25,837 nt of DNA from CAZYVD01 sp964651045 (lineage in GTDB: Bacteria; Zhuqueibacterota; QNDG01; DSAB01): NCBI GenBank assembly GCA_964651045.1, contig CAZYVD010000037.1, positions 1-25,837 on the forward strand, written 5' to 3'. A program made the position numbers and the translations under genes. This document shows, piece by piece, positions 14,481-22,917 of the stretch (the stretch's first letter is position 1; every line of letters begins with the position of its first letter). The notes beneath the pieces are model-generated. The model did no database searches and had not been told where the DNA came from. It worked only from the letters and a program-made list of their open reading frames with translations.

Positions 14481-17400
14481 ATGATTCTTTCTAAGATATC
14501 TCTTCATGGATTCAAATCCTTTGCCAGAAAGGTAGAGCTCAGGTTCGATCATAAAATCACTGCAATTGTGGGCCCAAATGGTTGTGGAAAGACCAACATT
14601 GTGGATGCTATCAGATGGGCTCTTGGTGAACAGCGCTCGTCTGTTCTCAGGGCAGACAGAATGGAGGATGTAATATTTGGTGGAGCCCATTCTTCAAGGC
14701 CGCTCGGCATGGCAGAGGTCTCTCTGGTTTTCGACAATTCAAAACACATACTTCCCATCGATTATTCTGAAGTCGTGATAAGGCGCAGGCTTTACAGGTC
14801 GGGTGATAGTGAATATTCTATAAACAAAAATCAGGTAAGGCTGAAGGACATAAAGGATCTCTTCATGGATACAGGTATAGGATCCAGTACATATTCGGTG
14901 ATTGAGTTGAAGATGGTTGAGGATATCCTCAGCGATAAGGCCGAAGACAGGAGGAAATTGTTTGATGAGGCTGCAGGGATAACTAAGTATAAATATCGAT
15001 TAAAATCTGCTGCAAGAAAATTGGAATCCACAAGGAATGACCTTCTAAGGGTGAATGATATAATTAATGAAGTTGAGCGCAATGTTGCATCACTAAAACG
15101 TCAGGAGCAGAGGGCGAGAAGATTTCAGACTCTTCAGCAGGAGCTGAAAGAACTTGAGATTAAAAAGGCAGCCATGATCTATTTTGATCTTCAGGAGAAA
15201 ATGGAGCCATTCAAGAAAAAGCTATCGACTCTCGAGAAGAAGAGAGACGGGCAGACTACAGAGATCACAAAGGAAGAGGCAGATCTTGAATCACTCCAGG
15301 CGAGGAGAATCGATAGTGAAAAGCAGGTTTCAAATATTCGCCAAAAAGTATCTGAAATGGTTGAGAGGATACACAAGAGGGAGAGCGATATTCGTGTTGG
15401 CAAAGAGAGGATATCTTCATTGGAGGAGCGCATAGCCAGATATAGAGTTGAGATCGAAGAGCTCAACAAGAGGCTAAAAGATCAGGAAGAGCACCTTGAG
15501 ATATCACAAACCGAGAGGGAGGCTCTTCAGGTAAAGATAACCAGTACAGAGAGAATTTTTAATAATAAGAAAAAAGAGCTCGATCTGTTTCAGCAGGGTC
15601 TGAACCTGAAGCGGCTCGATTTAAATAATAAGAAGAAAGAGATAATAAAATGTCTTGAGCAGATAAATAGATTAAATAATGACGAGACGCGACTGAGGGC
15701 AAAGATCGATAACATCAGAGGCAGGCTTGAGAGACTCAATGAGGAGGATGATGAATTCAGAAAAACAGCAGATAAGGTAGATGGTGAAATTGAGCAGTTG
15801 AGTCGAAATCTAAGGGAACTTCAGGATCAGCGGAATGCTATAGTTAAAAAGAAAGATGAAGTAGAGAAGGAACAAGAAAGGATACAGAATAGAATAGAGT
15901 CGATAAGAGAGAGAACATATCAGGAACAGGGAGAATTAGATTTACTTAGAGGCAGGAGAAAATTTCTGCAAAATGTCATAGAGAGTGGTGAAGGTCTTAC
16001 AGATGGTGCAAAGATTATAATTAAGGATAAGCCTAATGGATTCAGGGGAGTTCTTGCGGATTCGTTGAGGATAGAACCCGGCCACAGGAGTGCTATTGAG
16101 GTTGGTCTTGGAGAGGCTGCTCGTTATCTCATATTCGATACAATGTCGAGCGGAATAGCTGCACTGAAGATGATAAGAGAGAGAGGCGGAGGAAATGTAA
16201 CTCTGGTCTGTCTTGACAGGATAGGAAAGCTTCCTGTATTGAGAGAAAGGCCGCGGCTTCCTGATGATGCCGATATAGTCGGATGGGCGAGTGATATTGT
16301 AAAGTTTGAGGGTAAGGTTGGAAATTTAGTAGAGAACCTTCTCAGCGATCTTATAATTGTCAGAAAACTCGATACTGCGAGAAGGTTGATCGAGTCTGCT
16401 GGTACGGGTACAATCAGGGTGGCAACACTCGATGGTGAATTACTCGGTGGGCATGGATTTGTAAGGTCGGGACTGTCTGGTGGAGAGAGTGAAGGAATTG
16501 TAGGAAGACTTCAGCGTGTTGATGAGTTAAATGGCATGATAGAAAAGCTCGAAAAAAGGTTGAGCGATTTAAAAAGCAGATTAAAAGAGCTTGAGGTCAA
16601 GAGAGAGAAGGTAGCTGGTGATAGCAGAGAGATTGAGAGAAAATTGGTGGAAATAGAGTCAAGGGTTTTATCGATCGATAAGCTCAGGGCAAAGAATCAG
16701 TTTGAAAAAGAGAGGGCAGAAAAGGGACTCAGGAGAAATGGTGTAGAGAGAAAGAGGCTTCTCGATGAGATAAAACAGATGGAGGTTGGACTGGAAAATC
16801 TTCATCCGAATATGGAGATTCTTCACCAAAAGAGGGATCAATGTGAGGCCGATTCAAGTCATCTTCAGTCGGAAATTGATAGATTGGAGGAGCAGGAGGT
16901 GGTTAAGGAGGATGAGGTTCATCGTTTGAATCTTTCGGTTGTACGTTTAAAGGGAGACAGAAAGAATCTTGACTACGACATAGAACACTCAAAGGAGCTC
17001 ATCGATGAGATAGGTAAGAACATAAAAGAGCGATTGGATGAGATAAAAAAAGCAGAGGAAGAAATAGAGAGTTTAAATAGTGATATAAAACATAATGAGT
17101 CTGCCCTGAGTGGTGATTATTCAGAGAAGGAGAATGAAGAGGAGAGGCTCAAGAGGTATGAGGAAGAGTATCAGAAGATCGTTGAAGAGCTAAGAAGTAA
17201 AGAGAAAGAGGTAAGAGAAGTACGGAAAGATCAGGATATCGTTTCTGAGACTATTCATGAACTCGAAATGCAGATATCTGATCTGAATCATCAGGCATCA
17301 TCTGTTAGAGAGAGGATACTCGATGCTTATGGTGTAAGGGTGGAAGATCATGCGCCTGAGAGCGGTGTTGATGCTGAAGAGTTAGATGGTGAGATAGAGG

Positions 17401-18041
17401 CCGTAAACAGGAAGATCAAGGGACTTGGAACAGTAAATATGATGGCTCTTGAGGAGTACAGAGAACAGAAGGAGAGGCTGGATTTTCTCAATAAACAGAA
17501 GGATGATCTTCTATCTGCAGAAAAGACATTAAGAGAGACAATAGAGAAAATAAACAGAACTGCTAGGAAGAGATTTGAGGAGATATTTTCCCAGGTAAAG
17601 ATAAATTTTCAGAAGACATTTCATCGATTTTTTCAAGGAGGTCAGGCCGATCTCAGGCTTGAGGAGGGGGAAGATCCATTGGAGGCGAGAATAGATATTA
17701 TTGCACGACCGGCAGGTAAACATTTCAGAGACCTTGCACTTCTTTCAGGCGGGGAGAGAGCACTCACTGCAATTTCTCTGCTCTTCGCTCTTTATCTTGT
17801 GAAGCCGAGTCCTTTATGCATACTCGATGAGATAGATGCACCACTCGATGATGCAAATGTTGAGAGGTTCACTGGTGTGCTTGCAGATTATGCTAAAGAG
17901 ACTCAATTCATAATAGTGACTCACAATCGTATGACGATGAAGGTAGCAGGCTCGCTCTATGGTGTAACCATGGAGGAAGAGGGTGTATCTAAATTGGTAT
18001 CGGTGAAATTTGAGGATGCAGAGAAGGTATCAGGAGAGTAG
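14481..18041 (+). CDS. smc: Chromosome segregation/condensation protein SMC
   Basis: Bacterial condensin ATPase that organises and separates the chromosome as a dimer with ScpA and ScpB. The protein has 1186 aa, the usual SMC length. Walker A is GPNGCGKT at 31-38. A long coiled coil follows to about 500, then the hinge (about 510-660) with the Gly-rich GxxG turns, and the returning coiled coil to about 1010. The C-terminal head has the ABC signature LSGGE at 1088-1092, Walker B ending in D1116-E1117, and the D-loop just after. It starts at an ATG without a clear Shine-Dalgarno. scpA and scpB are not in the window. Its leader contains a terminator-like hairpin, so expression may be attenuated. 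The identification is secure. Confidence 0.98.
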   Translation: MILSKISLHGFKSFARKVELRFDHKITAIVGPNGCGKTNIVDAIRWALGEQRSSVLRADRMEDVIFGGAHSSRPLGMAEVSLVFDNSKHILPIDYSEVVIRRRLYRSGDSEYSINKNQVRLKDIKDLFMDTGIGSSTYSVIELKMVEDILSDKAEDRRKLFDEAAGITKYKYRLKSAARKLESTRNDLLRVNDIINEVERNVASLKRQEQRARRFQTLQQELKELEIKKAAMIYFDLQEKMEPFKKKLSTLEKKRDGQTTEITKEEADLESLQARRIDSEKQVSNIRQKVSEMVERIHKRESDIRVGKERISSLEERIARYRVEIEELNKRLKDQEEHLEISQTEREALQVKITSTERIFNNKKKELDLFQQGLNLKRLDLNNKKKEIIKCLEQINRLNNDETRLRAKIDNIRGRLERLNEEDDEFRKTADKVDGEIEQLSRNLRELQDQRNAIVKKKDEVEKEQERIQNRIESIRERTYQEQGELDLLRGRRKFLQNVIESGEGLTDGAKIIIKDKPNGFRGVLADSLRIEPGHRSAIEVGLGEAARYLIFDTMSSGIAALKMIRERGGGNVTLVCLDRIGKLPVLRERPRLPDDADIVGWASDIVKFEGKVGNLVENLLSDLIIVRKLDTARRLIESAGTGTIRVATLDGELLGGHGFVRSGLSGGESEGIVGRLQRVDELNGMIEKLEKRLSDLKSRLKELEVKREKVAGDSREIERKLVEIESRVLSIDKLRAKNQFEKERAEKGLRRNGVERKRLLDEIKQMEVGLENLHPNMEILHQKRDQCEADSSHLQSEIDRLEEQEVVKEDEVHRLNLSVVRLKGDRKNLDYDIEHSKELIDEIGKNIKERLDEIKKAEEEIESLNSDIKHNESALSGDYSEKENEEERLKRYEEEYQKIVEELRSKEKEVREVRKDQDIVSETIHELEMQISDLNHQASSVRERILDAYGVRVEDHAPESGVDAEELDGEIEAVNRKIKGLGTVNMMALEEYREQKERLDFLNKQKDDLLSAEKTLRETIEKINRTARKRFEEIFSQVKINFQKTFHRFFQGGQADLRLEEGEDPLEARIDIIARPAGKHFRDLALLSGGERALTAISLLFALYLVKPSPLCILDEIDAPLDDANVERFTGVLADYAKETQFIIVTHNRMTMKVAGSLYGVTMEEEGVSKLVSVKFEDAEKVSGE

Positions 18042-18046
18042 AAAAG

Positions 18047-18092
<46 letters not shown>

Positions 18093-18283
18093 TCTTGTGT
18101 CCTGTCCTGAAAAATGTTGACATATTTATTTAAAACGATCTGCAGAGACAAATCCTAAAGGAGCCAGTAAACTATATCATTCTTTGTACTCTTTATGCAT
18201 TATTTTCTAACTTTGCCGTTAAGTTTTAATGTTAAAGAGTGAGAAAAAGTGGAATCAGTTCACAAAGATTTTTAAAAAAAATA
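18093..18283. other. non-coding spacer between the heptad repeat and the tRNA promoter
   Basis: AT-rich DNA with no supportable gene. One frame (about 18140-18228) reads roughly 30 codons without a stop, but it has no good start or ribosome-binding site. The duplicated TGTCCTG-like text near 18099-18109 (GTGTCCTGTCCTG) could be an eroded element end. I found no matching inverted copy nearby, so a mobile element is not claimed. Confidence 0.4.
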
Positions 18284-18312
18284 TTGAATCTGAGGAGAAA
18301 ATTAGTTATATT
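18284..18312 (+). promoter_or_regulatory. promoter of the tRNA-fMet gene
   Basis: TTGAAT (18284-18289), a 17-bp spacer and TATATT (18307-18312). Initiation is expected near 18319, about 9 nt before the mature tRNA 5' end, which is a normal layout for a single tRNA unit. Confidence 0.6.
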
Positions 18313-18327
18313 AAAATGCTATATGAT

Positions 18328-18400
<73 letters not shown>

Positions 18401-18414
18401 CAAAGATTTTGAAG

Positions 18415-18443
18415 AGGGCTTATTTTATAAGCCCTTTTTATTT
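18415..18443 (+). terminator. intrinsic terminator of the tRNA-fMet unit
   Basis: AGGGCTTAT (18415-18423) and ATAAGCCCT (18427-18435) form a perfect 9-bp stem around a TTT loop, followed by TTTTATTT. It lies 15 bp after the tRNA. Confidence 0.92.
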
Positions 18444-18482
18444 GGTGGTCGAGTTTTTACTCTCATGTTTTTAATATTTTTC

Positions 18483-18511
18483 TTGATTTAAGATTTTGCT
18501 TTATATATATT
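18483..18511 (+). promoter_or_regulatory. sigma-70-type promoter for the kinase/sigma-54 activator pair
   Basis: TTGATT (18483-18488), a 17-bp spacer and TATATT (18506-18511). Initiation is near 18518, about 41 nt before the kinase ATG. No -24/-12 element is seen here, so the pair is probably made constitutively. Confidence 0.5.
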
Positions 18512-18558
18512 TATACAAAACTTTAAAATCCTTCCATATGTTCGAGGTATTTTGAGTC

Positions 18559-20964
18559 ATGGATAGCCCCAAAAAGATCCTTATTGTCGAGGATGACAGG
18601 ATCGTAGCAGAGGATATTTTAAAGACCATTGAGAAGATAGGTTATTCAGTAGCTGCTGTAACTCAATATGGCGAACAGTCTATAAAGTTGGCAGAGCTTC
18701 ATCGTCCTGACATAGTATTAATGGATATCATGCTGAAGGATCGGATGGATGGAATCCAGGCCGCAAAACATATAAAATCAAAATTTGACATTCCCGTTGT
18801 CTATCTAACCGCTCATGCAGATAAGGATACTCTAGAAAAGGCAAAAGTAACAGAACCATTCGGATATATTGTTAAACCATTTAATGATAGAGATCTTCGA
18901 AGCACAATAGAGATGGCAATATACAAGCACTCCATGGATAAAAAACTCCGTGAAAGGGAGGCATGGCTTTCTACAATATTGAGCAGTATAGGAGACGGTG
19001 TTGTTGCTACAGATAAAGGAGGGCTTGTAATATTCATGAACGAGATGGCCGAGAGGCTTTCGGGCTGGAATCAAAGCATGGCAAGGGGAAGGCCATTAAG
19101 CGAGGTATTAAAGATAATCTATGAAGAGACAGGGGAGGAGATTTCCACTCCTACTCCGGATTCAATTTATGAGAAGGATGTCTTCAGACTGCCTGAAAAT
19201 ACAATCTTAATCGATAAGAATGGAAATCGTATAGCCATAGACACAAGTGTTGCTCCACTGATGGGCGGATCTGGTGATGTGATAGGACTGGTGATGGTCT
19301 TAAGAGACATAACACTAAGAAAGAGGGCAGAAGAGGCTCTGCGGATTTCGGAGGAGCGGTATCGCGGTTTGTTTGAAACTATGGATCAGGGAGTATTGTA
19401 CTATGATGCCAGTAAAAAGATAACCGCATGTAATCCTGCTGCAGAGAAGATTCTGGGAATAAAGAGCATTGATATGATAGGTATGTCATTGAGTGACTCC
19501 AAGTTTCAGGCAGTAAGAGAAGACGGCACCATCTTTCCTGTAGAAGAACATCCGGTATCGATATCGTTTAAAACAAAGAGGGCAGTTACAAATGTGATAA
19601 TTGGTATTAAAACACCAGATTCTGATACAAAATGGCTTCTTGTCAGTTCAACGCCTGTTTTTGATAAGGATACAACTACAGTAGGCTCGGTTTTTACAAC
19701 CTTTACAGATATAACCAGGCAAAAGAGTTTAGAGATTGATCTTAAAAGAATTAATTCCCAGTTAAATTCAATAAATTTAATCGCACGCGAGCTGAGCAAG
19801 ACACTTGACCTGAAAACAGTTATGAGTAAGGCAGTAGAGGAGGCGTTAAAACTCGGAGAGTTTGAGTCGTGTGTTATGTTTGTGTTTAATGAGAATGAGC
19901 CTGGTTCTGATATTCATGTCGAGAAGGGCATGAAGAGAAGAGAAGTAGAATTTTTTCAGAAAATGCAGCATGATAGATCTTCGGCCTATTCCAAATCTCT
20001 ATATAAGGGGAAGGCCGATCGATTTTTATTAAGAGAGCTTCTCAGGGGAGATGTTGTAGACGAAAAAATCGTGAATAAATACTGTTTGTTGATACCCATT
20101 CATGCTGGCAACACAACCATTGGATCGATTAATCTCATTGGAGAGGCCCAGCACTTAAACGGAGAGTTCGATTTAAAGTTCTTTACCAGTATTGGAAGAC
20201 AGATAGGATTGGCTGTGAGAAATGCCGGGTCGTACGAAAAGATAAACGATACATTAGAGAAGCTCAGAGTAACACAGGATAAGTTGGTAAGATCTGAGAA
20301 GCTGGCCAGTCTTGGTCAACTTGCTGCAAAGATAGTACATGAGATTGGAAACTCTTTGGGAGCAATAATAAATTCGATTCAGGTATTGAAAAAGCAGACA
20401 GATTTTCATGGAAAAATGAAAGAGCTTGTTGAGATAATAAGCTCTGAGTCTGGAAGGCTCAATAGGATGGTAGATCAACTCAGAGAATTTTCCAAACCAA
20501 GGAAGCTGAACCTCATCCCGACAAATCTCACAGATATTGTAAAAAAGGCAATCTTTGTGTTGAATCAGGATTTTGAGTTGATCTGGGGGAAAAAGATTGT
20601 GACAAGACTTGACAGAACAGTTCCGGAGGTATTGGTGGACCCGGATGCGATGGAACAGGTTGCATTGAATCTTATAAAGAATGGTCTGCAGGCGATTGGT
20701 GAGGGCGGTGAGGTTAGAGTCTCGGTCATCACACGTAGGAGCAGGGAGCGCAAACACATAGAGCTGATATTCGAAGATAATGGGCCGGGCATCCCGAATG
20801 ATAATATTGAGAAAATTTTCGAGCCCTATTTTTCCACAAAGAGTCAGGGCATAGGTCTTGGACTCCATATAGTAAAACAGATTGTGGAGGCACATAAAGG
20901 AACGATTGAGGTCAGAAACAGGGTGAGAGGTGGCACAAAGATAGTAGTATCTATACCATATTAA
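18559..20964 (+). CDS. Sensor histidine kinase with N-terminal receiver (REC-PAS-PAS-GAF-HisKA-HATPase)
   Basis: 801-aa soluble kinase with no membrane segment. The receiver (about 5-120) has the acidic pair D12-D13, phospho-acceptor D56, T84 and K106. Two PAS domains follow (about 132-255 and 265-395), then a GAF-like domain (about 405-560). The HisKA H-box has H594 in VHEIGNSLG. The ATPase domain has the N-box N704-x3-N708, DNGPGIP from D740, and IGLGLHIV near the end. It autophosphorylates on H594; the receiver in front suggests it also takes phosphate or is tuned by another kinase. The ligand of the PAS and GAF domains is unknown. The gene for an NtrC-family regulator begins 11 bp after its stop, so the two are probably a cognate pair. 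It starts at an ATG with a weak GAGG about 12 nt upstream. Confidence 0.93.
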   Translation: MDSPKKILIVEDDRIVAEDILKTIEKIGYSVAAVTQYGEQSIKLAELHRPDIVLMDIMLKDRMDGIQAAKHIKSKFDIPVVYLTAHADKDTLEKAKVTEPFGYIVKPFNDRDLRSTIEMAIYKHSMDKKLREREAWLSTILSSIGDGVVATDKGGLVIFMNEMAERLSGWNQSMARGRPLSEVLKIIYEETGEEISTPTPDSIYEKDVFRLPENTILIDKNGNRIAIDTSVAPLMGGSGDVIGLVMVLRDITLRKRAEEALRISEERYRGLFETMDQGVLYYDASKKITACNPAAEKILGIKSIDMIGMSLSDSKFQAVREDGTIFPVEEHPVSISFKTKRAVTNVIIGIKTPDSDTKWLLVSSTPVFDKDTTTVGSVFTTFTDITRQKSLEIDLKRINSQLNSINLIARELSKTLDLKTVMSKAVEEALKLGEFESCVMFVFNENEPGSDIHVEKGMKRREVEFFQKMQHDRSSAYSKSLYKGKADRFLLRELLRGDVVDEKIVNKYCLLIPIHAGNTTIGSINLIGEAQHLNGEFDLKFFTSIGRQIGLAVRNAGSYEKINDTLEKLRVTQDKLVRSEKLASLGQLAAKIVHEIGNSLGAIINSIQVLKKQTDFHGKMKELVEIISSESGRLNRMVDQLREFSKPRKLNLIPTNLTDIVKKAIFVLNQDFELIWGKKIVTRLDRTVPEVLVDPDAMEQVALNLIKNGLQAIGEGGEVRVSVITRRSRERKHIELIFEDNGPGIPNDNIEKIFEPYFSTKSQGIGLGLHIVKQIVEAHKGTIEVRNRVRGGTKIVVSIPY

Positions 20965-20975
20965 CAGGGGGTAAG

Positions 20976-22343
20976 ATGGCAAATATCTTAGTCGTTGATG
21001 ATGAGAAAAATATGCGGCGCAGTTTAAGCATAGCAATGAGTGACTGGGGACACGAGGTTGATGAAGCCGAGAGTGGTGAGAGGGCAGTGGAGATGGTAAA
21101 AAAAGAGGTCTATGACATAGTCATCACAGATTTAGTGATGGAAAAGATGGATGGGATAATGGTGTTAAAAAAGGTAAAGGAACTCAGCCCCTATTCTGAG
21201 GTAATTCTGATGAGCGCGTATGGAACTATATCAAAGGCAGTAGAAGCAATGCGCCAGGGAGCTTATGATTTTGTGGTTAAACCCTTCTCAATGGATCATC
21301 TCGAGGTCCTGATCAAGAAGCTTCAGAATCAGATGGAACTGAAGAAAACTGTTAAGACGCTGAAGAGCGTTCTTGCCGATCGATATCCATTTAATGATAT
21401 AGTTGCCGTAAGCAAGAGTATGCGTGAGGTGCTTCATCATGTGTCCATGATTTCAGAATGGTCGGTACCGGTGCTTATCCAGGGCGAGAGTGGAGTGGGA
21501 AAGGAACTTGTGGCTGGGGCGATCCATAATTTAAGCGAAAGAAGAGAAAAACCCTTTGTTGCAGTAAATTGCGGTGCATTTCCTGAAACTCTTCTAGACA
21601 GTGAACTCTTTGGTCACTGCAGGGGTGCCTTCACAGGTGCCACAGTAAACAAGCGTGGGCTAATTGAGGAGGCAGATGGGGGAACCCTTTTTCTTGATGA
21701 GATCGGTGAGGCACCAAATGCACTGCAGCTCAGGCTTCTACGATTTCTTGACAATGGAAAGTTTCGAAGGATTGGGGAAGTCGTTGAGAGGCAGAGTGAT
21801 GTAAGAATTATAGCAGCAACAAACAGGGCGTTGAAGGATGAGATAGATGAGGGAAGATTCAGGGAAGATCTATATTTCAGGCTTTCTGTTGCAGTCATCG
21901 ACATTCCGCCTTTGAGGGAGAGGCAGGATGATATCCTGGCACTGACACAATGGTTTTTAGAGAAGTGTTCAAAGAGAATGAAGAGAAAGGTTCCAAAGAT
22001 TCATCCTGATGTTAATGAGATTTTCATGAAATACAGATGGCCTGGAAATGTCAGAGAACTGGAAAATACAATTGAACATCTCTTGGTACTGAATAAGGCT
22101 GGTGAGATCGGCCCAGATGATTTGCCGCCGAAGTTCAAGGATACAGAAAGGCAAATAGACAAGTCGAAAATGATTGAGGAGAATATGCCTCTTCATGAAC
22201 TGGAGAAGAGATATATTCTTTCAGTCTTGAAAAAGACGGATGGGAACAAAAAAAGGGCAGCCGAGATATTAAAGATATCGAGAACAACACTTATTTCTCG
22301 TTTAAAGACTTATGGAATTGAAATAAAACCATCAACTAAATAA
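20976..22343 (+). CDS. Sigma-54-dependent response regulator, NtrC family (REC-AAA+-Fis HTH)
   Basis: 455-aa enhancer-binding transcription activator. The receiver has D8-D9, phospho-acceptor D52, S80 and K102. The AAA+ domain has Walker A GESGVGKE (170-177), GAFTGA (217-222), which contacts sigma-54, Walker B D241-E242 and the arginine-finger region. A C-terminal Fis-type helix-turn-helix lies at about 424-447 (RAAEILKISRTTLISRLK). With GAFTGA intact it should activate sigma-54 promoters when phosphorylated, most likely by the kinase just upstream. The ATG at 20976 has AGGGGG 4 nt before it. A good -24/-12 sequence lies 126 bp downstream of its stop, making the next genes candidate targets. 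The rpoN gene is not in the window. Confidence 0.96.
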   Translation: MANILVVDDEKNMRRSLSIAMSDWGHEVDEAESGERAVEMVKKEVYDIVITDLVMEKMDGIMVLKKVKELSPYSEVILMSAYGTISKAVEAMRQGAYDFVVKPFSMDHLEVLIKKLQNQMELKKTVKTLKSVLADRYPFNDIVAVSKSMREVLHHVSMISEWSVPVLIQGESGVGKELVAGAIHNLSERREKPFVAVNCGAFPETLLDSELFGHCRGAFTGATVNKRGLIEEADGGTLFLDEIGEAPNALQLRLLRFLDNGKFRRIGEVVERQSDVRIIAATNRALKDEIDEGRFREDLYFRLSVAVIDIPPLRERQDDILALTQWFLEKCSKRMKRKVPKIHPDVNEIFMKYRWPGNVRELENTIEHLLVLNKAGEIGPDDLPPKFKDTERQIDKSKMIEENMPLHELEKRYILSVLKKTDGNKKRAAEILKISRTTLISRLKTYGIEIKPSTK

Positions 22344-22468
22344 CACATGGTGTCGTAATTTAAACACTTAACCGATACTGGACGATAAAGTTTATTCTTA
22401 ATTTCTTAACCTTCCTTTTATATAAAAAATAATAACTTACATTTATATTTTATCTATTAAAATCGATC
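22344..22468. other. AT-rich intergenic region upstream of the -24/-12 element
   Basis: No gene seen. It is the expected location of activator-binding sites for the sigma-54 promoter. The only dyad I see is short, GTGT (22350-22353) against ACAC (22364-22367), about 105-120 bp before the -24 element. That spacing is right for an enhancer, but the arms are too short to be persuasive. No clear terminator for the preceding gene is visible. Confidence 0.3.
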
Positions 22469-22484
22469 TGGCATAATAGTTGTT
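22469..22484 (+). promoter_or_regulatory. sigma-54 (-24/-12) promoter
   Basis: TGGCA (22469-22473), 6 bp, then TTGTT (22480-22484), aligned to the consensus TGGCACGNNNNTTGCW. The -24 GG and the -12 G are correctly spaced, and the only mismatch at a critical site is T for C at the end of TTGC. Initiation is expected near 22494, just before the receiver-gene start. The NtrC-type activator gene immediately upstream supports the assignment. Confidence 0.6.
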
Positions 22485-22518
22485 TCTAATAAATCGATAT
22501 TAAATGAGAGGGAACAAC

Positions 22519-22890
22519 ATGAGAAACATATTATTGGTAGATGATGATTCCGGATTCAGGAGGTCTCTGGCAATAGGTCTTGAGGCTGCTGGATACAACA
22601 TCTATGAAGCGGAGAATGGAATGGAGGCTCTGGAGCTGTTGGATAAAAATCGCGGCAGCGTGGATCGGATAGATGGCGTTGTTGTTGATGCAAGAATGCC
22701 AGGGCTGGATGGATTCTTATTGTGCGACCAGATATTGAGTCTCTATCCAGATCTTAGTGTGATCATACTTTCTGCATATCCCTATCCCGGAAAGATGGAC
22801 AGGTACACGGTTCTTACAAAACCTGTCGAAATATCGAAACTCATTGAAAAACTTGAGGATAATGGGGATATTCATTCCAGATCTTATTGA
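22519..22890 (+). CDS. Stand-alone receiver-domain response regulator
   Basis: A 123-aa single-domain receiver with no output domain. It has the acidic pair D8-D9, phospho-acceptor D57 (VVVDARMPG), S85 at the Thr/Ser switch position, and K101 (TKP). Such proteins act by protein-protein contact, as phosphate shuttles or as phosphate sinks. I chose the ATG at 22519 since GAGAGGG at 22506-22512 is 6 nt upstream; an in-frame ATG at 22504 has no ribosome-binding site. It is expected to be the first gene of a sigma-54-driven transcript. The next gene, a kinase that carries its own receiver, starts 27 bp later, so it may exchange phosphate with this protein or with the truncated kinase at the window end. 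Confidence 0.92.
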   Translation: MRNILLVDDDSGFRRSLAIGLEAAGYNIYEAENGMEALELLDKNRGSVDRIDGVVVDARMPGLDGFLLCDQILSLYPDLSVIILSAYPYPGKMDRYTVLTKPVEISKLIEKLEDNGDIHSRSY

Positions 22891-22917
22891 AAAAATTAAA
22901 AAACAGGAGATTGTCAA

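Noticed and set aside
18093..18230. Insertion sequence or transposase remnant
   Set aside because: The text looks decayed, but I find no inverted termini, target duplication or recognisable transposase motif, so it is only described as spacer.
20254..21036. 260-codon open frame on the - strand
   Set aside because: It lies opposite the ATPase end of the kinase and the start of the NtrC-type gene, has no recognisable domain or ribosome-binding site, and its composition is what antisense reading of those genes gives.
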